From: Stenotrophomonas maltophilia
Lineage (GTDB): Bacteria; Pseudomonadota; Gammaproteobacteria; Xanthomonadales; Xanthomonadaceae
Assembly (NCBI RefSeq): GCF_002799245.1
Contig: NZ_NEQV01000007.1
Location: 62,001 to 126,000 of the forward strand
Length of the DNA stretch: 64,000 nt
Direction: 5' to 3'
Shown here: positions 58,895-64,000 of the stretch, piece after piece
Layout: each line of letters begins with the position of its first letter
How positions within the stretch are numbered: the first letter of the stretch is position 1
Notes under the pieces: model-generated
The model's input: the letters and a program-made list of their open reading frames with translations, nothing else
The model's database searches: none
What the model was told of the DNA's origin: nothing
Position numbers and translations under genes: made by a program

Positions 58895-59667
58895 TCCACA
58901 CTAGTGGCGCCCGGTTGCGGTGCTAGAACGGCGAGTCTGCTGCGAAATGGTCGCGCATTGGGCCTAACAAGGTCTGCGACCCTGTCAACACGTCCGAGAA
59001 TTCCACCTGTCGCCACCTTCTCGTTCCAATATCGTTCCATCCACTCGGCTTTATCCAGGATCTTACCCGGAGCGCCTAGCAGCCTCTTGGCGATGAAATG
59101 CCGGATGAGAGCGGCCTGGCTATCGAGAATCACGACGCCCGCCCTTGGATTAGAGTCATAAGCGCTGTACGAGATCAGATAGTGGACATAGTGGCGGTCT
59201 GGCTCTTCGTCATCCCACGTCAACAGGTTGCTTAACCCCGCAGCGCGAGCATCCGATCGCACCTCTTCGCTCACGAGCACCATGGGATTGCGTGCTTCCT
59301 TACATTCCATGCGATAGGCGTCCAGCATCGCCGGTCCGAAGATCATCTGAGAATCATGATGAATGCTTCCAACTGTGAGCCCTCCACGTATCAATATATC
59401 AACCACTAGCAGGTTCTCGGCCAACATTCTGATGCAGCTCAGGATGTCGGCAAGGCCAGCAGGAGAGCGGCTGCTTGATATGACGATGCAGTCGCTGAAG
59501 TAAGTGAACAAAAGTCCTGTTGCTGGGTTGCAGCACGCTGTGTTCTTTAGTCTGTCGATGGCCTCTGCTATTTCATCAAGCTTGCTCATGTCGGCTGCCG
59601 ACTCTTGGACAAGTGCGGAGAACCCGAGCATGTCGATGAAGGCGACGTACTTATCTTGGTAGAGCAT
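58891..59667 (-). CDS. Class III nucleotidyl-cyclase-like protein, Pycsar-cyclase-like
   Basis: 258 residues. VAFIDMLGFSALV near residue 8 supplies the first metal Asp, YFSDCIVIS near residue 57 the second, followed by LIRGGLTVGSIHHDSQMIFGPAMLDAYRME. This order matches class III cyclase folds and closely resembles the pyrimidine cyclases of Pycsar phage-defence systems, which make cCMP or cUMP. AAGGAG precedes ATG 59667. A Pycsar effector (TIR or membrane protein) is not seen beside it, so the locus may be incomplete. An unrelated GGDEF-like or inactive role is possible. Confidence 0.6.
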   Translation of the reverse strand: MLYQDKYVAFIDMLGFSALVQESAADMSKLDEIAEAIDRLKNTACCNPATGLLFTYFSDCIVISSSRSPAGLADILSCIRMLAENLLVVDILIRGGLTVGSIHHDSQMIFGPAMLDAYRMECKEARNPMVLVSEEVRSDARAAGLSNLLTWDDEEPDRHYVHYLISYSAYDSNPRAGVVILDSQAALIRHFIAKRLLGAPGKILDKAEWMERYWNEKVATGGILGRVDRVADLVRPNARPFRSRLAVLAPQPGATSVD

Positions 59668-60205
59668 GAAGAACTCCTTAGATGGTCGTGCCCATGGTGC
59701 CGAGGGCGGTTCCATTTGACCAGCGGGTGCGGGGCACGTCATAGGCCATGGAGCAATGTCAGCGACCTGGCTCGCGCACTAGTCTCGCAGAGGCTTGTTA
59801 CGGCGCATCTTCGCATCGGATAGAAGCGAGCGAACGAGAGAGTTGAAGTCCATCCTGGCCCTAAAAGTTTCCTTCACCCTTGGTTAAACGAATGTCCGCT
59901 TTCGGTCAGAAGCGGACCAAAGTAGCCGGTGCTCTTCGCAGCCCGTACGCGACTTGGAGTCATATCATCAATCTGTATCAGGGCTCAGACCTAAGTGCCT
60001 GATGGTCCAATTCAGCGACACTATCCAGCTTCGGCGTCATCGCACACTTCGGGATACAGCCAGCGCGATCCGCTTATGGAACCAAACCGCACTGTGCCTT
60101 ACTCTTAAGGAACATTGCCAACGGCAACCTTCGGCAATTGAATTTAGAGAATCCGGGCGGTTCATCCCGCGCGGCCCGTTAATGTCTACAGCTGTGGAGT
60201 TGTGA
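59668..60205. other. 538-nt region without a recognisable gene
   Basis: It holds a short palindrome (59892-59917) like the end of the dispersed repeat, and AT-richer sequence towards the next gene. An open frame at 59954-60205 has no ribosome site and unfamiliar composition. Confidence 0.5.
59892..59917 (-). repeat. Partial copy of dispersed repeat: palindromic end only
   Basis: ATGTCCGCTTTCGGTCAGAA then GCGGAC matches the palindromic end of repeat copy C; the KOPS-bearing half is absent. A related half-copy lies at 61353-61380. Confidence 0.65.
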
Positions 60206-60655
60206 ATGGCAGAAGATCAAGGTGGTGAAGAGGTAATTAGGGAGATAGGGAAGGCGCTAGCCCTTGCGTCTGAGCTTGATCCACAAATTGTTAGATCGCT
60301 TCGCTCCGCGATTGTTCAGGCGATGTCTGATTACGAGGACGACACGAATGCACAAGCTGCAGCCGCACTTGCGGCGGTTCTCGATTTTAGACCTGTGACG
60401 ACCCAAGACGCCCTCTCGCAAACCTTGGGTGAGATCGGGAAGCTGGTCCAAGGTCTCACCGGACTGGAGGACGTTCATTACACTGTTGAGACACCAGAAG
60501 GTCGCCGAGTTCGCTCAATCCGGTCACATCTACCAACTGTATCACCCCAGCGTTTGACGGATCACGAGCAGGCAGATCTTGAGGCCTATATCGCTCGATA
60601 TCTGCCACCGGACGACCCTCGCGAGGAACACGCGCCACGAGGACCGCGACTGTGA
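60206..60655 (+). CDS. Unknown protein, first gene of a two-gene unit
   Basis: 149 residues, acidic at the N-terminus and predicted mostly helical (IREIGKALALASELDPQIVRSLRSAIVQAM). No family recognised. GGAGTTGTGA before the ATG gives a good ribosome site. Codon use is less GC-biased than in core genes, indicating transfer. Its stop overlaps the GTG of the next gene (GTGA), so the two products are made together and may form a complex. Confidence 0.65.
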   Translation: MAEDQGGEEVIREIGKALALASELDPQIVRSLRSAIVQAMSDYEDDTNAQAAAALAAVLDFRPVTTQDALSQTLGEIGKLVQGLTGLEDVHYTVETPEGRRVRSIRSHLPTVSPQRLTDHEQADLEAYIARYLPPDDPREEHAPRGPRL

Positions 60656-61305
60656 CGATCAGTAAGTTAGCAATCCTCAACGCTGTGAAAGCAGCCATTT
60701 CGCGTGCTAAGGCGAGCGGGTCTCCCTACGCGCAAGGAAAGGCTTACGAACTTCGGGTGCTGCTTAGGCTTCTGCGAATCATCGATAGTGCGGGCTACAA
60801 GCTCACGTGTACCCCCAAGATGGCAGGCGTCCTGACGTTTGGAGGATCTCCATGCAAAGCAAACCATCCGGATCACGATTACATCAGTGGATCTACGTCT
60901 ACTGAGAAGCTCGAGATTAGGATTTCAGTGCAGGTCACCACACTAAGCCATAGCTGGAAAGGCACGACGGTGGTCAAAGCGGCTGACCGTCACGAGATTG
61001 ACGTCGGTGTATATCGTCCGATTAAGACCCGTCGCTATCCCGCATTTACGGAGTTACTTCTTGGGGTCTCGTGCAAGACTGGCGGCTGGAACAAGGCGTA
61101 CGTCCGCGAGGCGCTAGGTATGCGTAGGGAGCTAGGATTCCTCACATCACCTAGGACGAGCTTGACGAGCTCAGCTCCGTGGTTCATCGCAACAGTTCCC
61201 TGCGATCCTCCGGTTCCCTTTGCCTTGTACGCGACCAACGCTGGGTCCGCCGTGTATGCGTCGTTGGCAGCTTTGGGGCTCTACGTCGAGCACTACAAGG
61301 GGTAG
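60652..61305 (+). CDS. Possible PD-(D/E)XK-type nuclease, second gene of the unit
   Basis: 217 residues from GTG 60652. KAYELRVLLRLLRIIDSAGY near residue 25 offers the helix Glu, HEIDVGVYR near residue 105 the strand Asp, and LLLGVSCKT near residue 130 a xxK strand with Ser where Glu is usual. The layout suggests a restriction-endonuclease-like fold, but the key acid before CK is changed, so activity is uncertain. Lower GC than flanking core genes. Overlap with the upstream gene points to a functional pair, possibly defence. Confidence 0.5.
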   Translation: MTISKLAILNAVKAAISRAKASGSPYAQGKAYELRVLLRLLRIIDSAGYKLTCTPKMAGVLTFGGSPCKANHPDHDYISGSTSTEKLEIRISVQVTTLSHSWKGTTVVKAADRHEIDVGVYRPIKTRRYPAFTELLLGVSCKTGGWNKAYVREALGMRRELGFLTSPRTSLTSSAPWFIATVPCDPPVPFALYATNAGSAVYASLAALGLYVEHYKG

Positions 61306-61404
61306 CGGAAACAGGCTTTGGAGTACGGATCAACTCAGGTGTGTCGAGAACGATGCCCGCTTTGGGTCGAAGGCGGATGCCATCACCGGGCCGGTCGCCG
61401 CCCA

Positions 61405-61462
61405 ATGTCCGCTTCCGGCCAGAAGCGGACATCCACCCTGCCCTCGATAAACATCCCAAATC
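61405..61462 (-). repeat. 58-bp dispersed repeat, copy C (inverted; contains KOPS)
   Basis: On the minus strand it reads GATTTGGGATGTTTATCGAG then GGCAGGG and a palindrome TGTCCGCTTCtggccgGAAGCGGACA, the same 58-bp layout as copy A. GGGCAGGG lies at 61436-61443 minus. No gene is seen in 61306-61551. Confidence 0.85.
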
Positions 61463-61551
61463 CACGGACGACCTTGGTCTGCTTTGGCCTTCTGCCTTAG
61501 GGCCAGACCTGAACTTCGATTTCAGCCCCTAGCGTATTTGACTCCCGCGAC

Positions 61552-62007
61552 CTAGATCTCTCCTAGATCCTTGAGCAGGGCTTGCCCCTTCTGCAGAAAC
61601 CCAACTAGCAGTCGACCTCCTGCTACTTTCCGGCCCAATTGCCCATTGAGGTAGCTGACCTGGAGACGCGCATGGGCCAGCAGATCCACCTGGGCCATGC
61701 TAGGGGTCGCGGCCTGGAGCGGTTCGCCCGGCGACGCCATCTGCCCCCCGATCGGCTGGACAACGCAAGGGCGCCGGCTGTCACTCTTCGCATACGCCGT
61801 GGCCATCATCCGGCCGTTCTTCAACGACCATCCACCAAGCACCAACTCGGTCCCGAGTTGCTCGATCGGCAATCCCGCTTCGCTAACCGCTTTCTCAAAG
61901 TTCGGCCAGAGTTGGTCCACCACCAGCCCTAGCTCGGCAGATAGCTGTTCTATTGTGAAATCTGCGCGGAAGCTGGCCTGCAGTGCAAGCTCGTAGATGC
62001 GGAGGAA
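61552..62007 (-). pseudogene. Gene of unknown function interrupted by the mercury transposon
   Basis: 152 codons remain open up to the transposon end. The sequence (LRIYELALQASFRADFTIEQ, LVLGGWSLKNGRMMATAYAK, IGGQMASPGEPL) reads like a real protein, perhaps an Ntn-hydrolase-like phage or island protein, but no family is certain. Its 5' end is cut exactly where the Tn501-type inverted repeat starts at 62008. An internal ATG at 61923 might still start a shorter product. Confidence 0.55.
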
Positions 62008-62045
62008 GGGGGAACCGCAGAATTCGGAAAAAATCGTACGCTAAG
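62008..62045 (+). repeat. Outer terminal inverted repeat, Tn501 type
   Basis: Starts GGGGGAACCGCAGAATTCGG and ends TACGCTAAG, 38 bp, the Tn501 end. Confidence 0.93.
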
Positions 62046-62087
62046 CTAACGGTGTTCTCGTGACAGCTCTTTGACTAGGCTTTCTAA

Positions 62088-62125
62088 GGGGTCGTCTCAG
62101 AAAACGGAAAATAAAGCACGCTAAG
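62088..62125 (+). repeat. Inner inverted repeat, Tn21-like
   Basis: Starts GGGGTCGTCTCAGAAAACGG and ends GCACGCTAAG, 38 bp, same orientation as the outer repeat 80 bp away. The merR stop codon lies within it. Confidence 0.9.
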
Positions 62126-62555
62126 GCATAGCCGAACCTGCCAAGCTTGCTCCACCCTGTAGTGACGCGATCAGCGGGCAGGAAACGTTCCCCCTTCGCG
62201 CATGGCAGGCGCGCACCAACTCAGACAGCACGGCCTCCATGCGCGCCAGGTCAGCCATTTTCTCGCGCACGTCCTTGAGCTTGTGCTCGGCCAGACTGCT
62301 GGCTTCCTCGCAATGGGTGCCATCCTCCAGCCGCAGCAGCTCGGCGATCTCATCCAGGCTGAAGCCCAGCCGCTGGGCTGATTTCACGAAGCGCACCCGC
62401 GTTACATTCGCCTCGCCATAGCGGCGGATGCTGCCATAGGGCTTGTCAGGCTCCAGCAACAAGCCCTTGCGCTGATAGAAACGGATGGTCTCCACATTGA
62501 CCCCGGCCGCCTTGGCGAAAACGCCAATGGTCAGGTTCTCCAAATTGTTTTCCAT
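62121..62555 (-). CDS. merR: Mercury-responsive regulator MerR
   Basis: 144 residues, the full Tn501/Tn21 length. The N-terminal HTH ([24 protein letters not shown]), long dimer helix and the three Hg-binding Cys (THCEE, RACHARR, VSCP) are all present. It represses mer without Hg(II) and, with Hg(II), untwists the 19-bp-spaced promoter to activate it. Divergent from merT. Confidence 0.97.
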   Translation of the reverse strand: MENNLENLTIGVFAKAAGVNVETIRFYQRKGLLLEPDKPYGSIRRYGEANVTRVRFVKSAQRLGFSLDEIAELLRLEDGTHCEEASSLAEHKLKDVREKMADLARMEAVLSELVRACHARRGNVSCPLIASLQGGASLAGSAMP

Positions 62556-62560
62556 ATCGC

Positions 62561-62591
62561 TTGACTCCGTACATGAGTACGGAAGTAAGGT
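62561..62591 (+). promoter_or_regulatory. merOP: mer promoter/operator
   Basis: TTGACT (62561-62566) and TAAGGT (62586-62591) are 19 bp apart, the overlong spacing used by MerR. The dyad TCCGTAC-ATGA-GTACGGA fills the spacer. Confidence 0.95.
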
Positions 62592-62626
62592 TACGCTATC
62601 CAATTTCAATTCGAAAGGACAAGCGC

Positions 62627-62977
62627 ATGTCTGAACCAAAAACCGGGCGCGGCGCGCTCTTCACTGGAGGGCTTGCCGCCATCCTCGCCTCGGCTTGCTG
62701 CCTCGGGCCGTTGGTTCTGATCGCCTTGGGGTTCAGCGGCGCTTGGATCGGCAACTTGGCGGTGTTGGAACCCTATCGCCCCATCTTTATCGGCGTGGCG
62801 CTGGTGGCGTTGTTCTTCGCCTGGCGGCGCATCTACCGGCAGGCAGCGGCCTGCAAACCGGGTGAGGTCTGCGCGATTCCCCAAGTGCGAGCTACTTACA
62901 AGCTCATTTTCTGGATCGTGGCCGCGCTGGTTCTGGTCGCGCTCGGATTTCCCTACGTCATGCCATTTTTCTACTGA
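62627..62977 (+). CDS. merT: Mercuric ion transport protein MerT
   Basis: 116 residues, three membrane segments. The Cys pair in helix 1 (ASACCLG) and the cytoplasmic pair CKPGEVC carry Hg(II) from MerP through the inner membrane to MerA. Length and sequence match Tn501 MerT. Follows the mer promoter, 12 nt before merP. Confidence 0.97.
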   Translation: MSEPKTGRGALFTGGLAAILASACCLGPLVLIALGFSGAWIGNLAVLEPYRPIFIGVALVALFFAWRRIYRQAAACKPGEVCAIPQVRATYKLIFWIVAALVLVALGFPYVMPFFY

Positions 62978-62989
62978 TCGGAGTTCACC

Positions 62990-63265
62990 ATGAAGAAACT
63001 GTTTGCCTCCCTCGCCCTCGCCGCCGTTGTTGCCCCCGTCTGGGCCGCCACCCAGACCGTCACGCTGTCCGTACCGGGCATGACCTGCTCCGCCTGCCCG
63101 ATCACTGTCAAGAAGGCGATTTCCAAGGTCGAAGGCGTCAGCAAAGTTGACGTGACTTTCGAGACACGCCAAGCGGTCGTCACCTTCGACGATGCCAAGA
63201 CCAGCGTGCAGAAGCTGACCAAGGCAACCGCAGACGCGGGCTATCCGTCCAGCGTCAAGCAGTGA
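62990..63265 (+). CDS. merP: Periplasmic mercury-binding protein MerP
   Basis: 91 residues with a signal peptide ending at VWAA. The heavy-metal-associated motif GMTCSACP near residue 31 binds one Hg(II) and passes it to MerT. Full length for the family. Confidence 0.97.
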   Translation: MKKLFASLALAAVVAPVWAATQTVTLSVPGMTCSACPITVKKAISKVEGVSKVDVTFETRQAVVTFDDAKTSVQKLTKATADAGYPSSVKQ

Positions 63266-63324
63266 GTCACTGAAAACGGCACCGCAGCACAACGGACGTC
63301 ATTGTCTGGCGCCACAAACGATAA

Positions 63325-64000
<676 letters not shown>

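Noticed and set aside
59954..60205. 83-codon frame before the two-gene cassette
   Set aside because: No ribosome site, odd composition, and it ends at the ribosome site of the next gene.

Overview
The window looks like chromosome of a Stenotrophomonas (Stenotrophomonas maltophilia complex) strain. It is GC-rich, gene order and protein sequences are xanthomonad-like (ftsK-lolA-rarA, a fused FruB, a duplicated EF-G), and GC-rich palindromic elements are scattered between genes. No rRNA, tRNA or CRISPR array was seen.

Layout. 1-7.5 kb: housekeeping genes (end of ftsK, a DUF3857 transglutaminase-like protein, lolA, rarA, small proteins). 7.6-13.2 kb: a probably Fur-controlled iron/heme operon (esterase, YncE-like beta-propeller, HmuTUV ABC importer). 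14.1-16.4 kb: an EF-G paralogue behind a leader with a leaderless mini-ORF, an intrinsic terminator and a second mini-ORF. 16.6-22.8 kb: SapC-like protein, a winged-helix regulator divergent from a serine hydrolase, and two MacB/FtsX-type permeases. 22.9-33.0 kb: an ECF sigma/ChrR anti-sigma pair with a fasciclin gene, a secreted unknown, and an eight-gene membrane-lipid operon (desaturase, FAD oxidase, DUF1365, two CFA-type methyltransferases, DUF2878, DUF1295, lipocalin). Four promoters share one GCATCC-16 bp-CGTA pattern, so the whole block reads as a single photo-oxidative/singlet-oxygen-type regulon. 33.0-43.1 kb: an AsmA-like protein, a carbohydrate porin and the fructose PTS operon fruBKA with divergent fruR and two FruR operators. 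43.5-52.3 kb: eleven minus-strand redox and detoxification genes (Old Yellow Enzyme, flavodoxins, four SDR/NmrA proteins, RibD-like reductase, two Cys-nucleophile hydrolases, carboxymuconolactone decarboxylase) beside a divergent LysR regulator.

54.6-62.0 kb is a degraded accessory region: a small secreted RHS protein with a partner lipoprotein, truncated FN3, KfrA, integrase and HTH fragments, an HNH nuclease, a class III cyclase-like protein resembling Pycsar cyclases, and an overlapping two-gene unit encoding a PD-(D/E)XK-like protein. In its middle, at 57516-57543, is a near-canonical XerCD dif site. All 14 KOPS-type octamers I found left of it lie on the plus strand, and the one found to the right lies on the minus strand, so this is probably the chromosome terminus and the island sits at dif. 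At 62008 a Tn501-like mercury transposon (two nested left ends, merR, merT, merP, start of merA) interrupts a gene and runs off the window.

The observations most worth following are the ECF/ChrR lipid regulon with its four matching promoters, the EF-G attenuator leader, the dif/KOPS arrangement, and the two possible defence loci at 58.9-61.3 kb.
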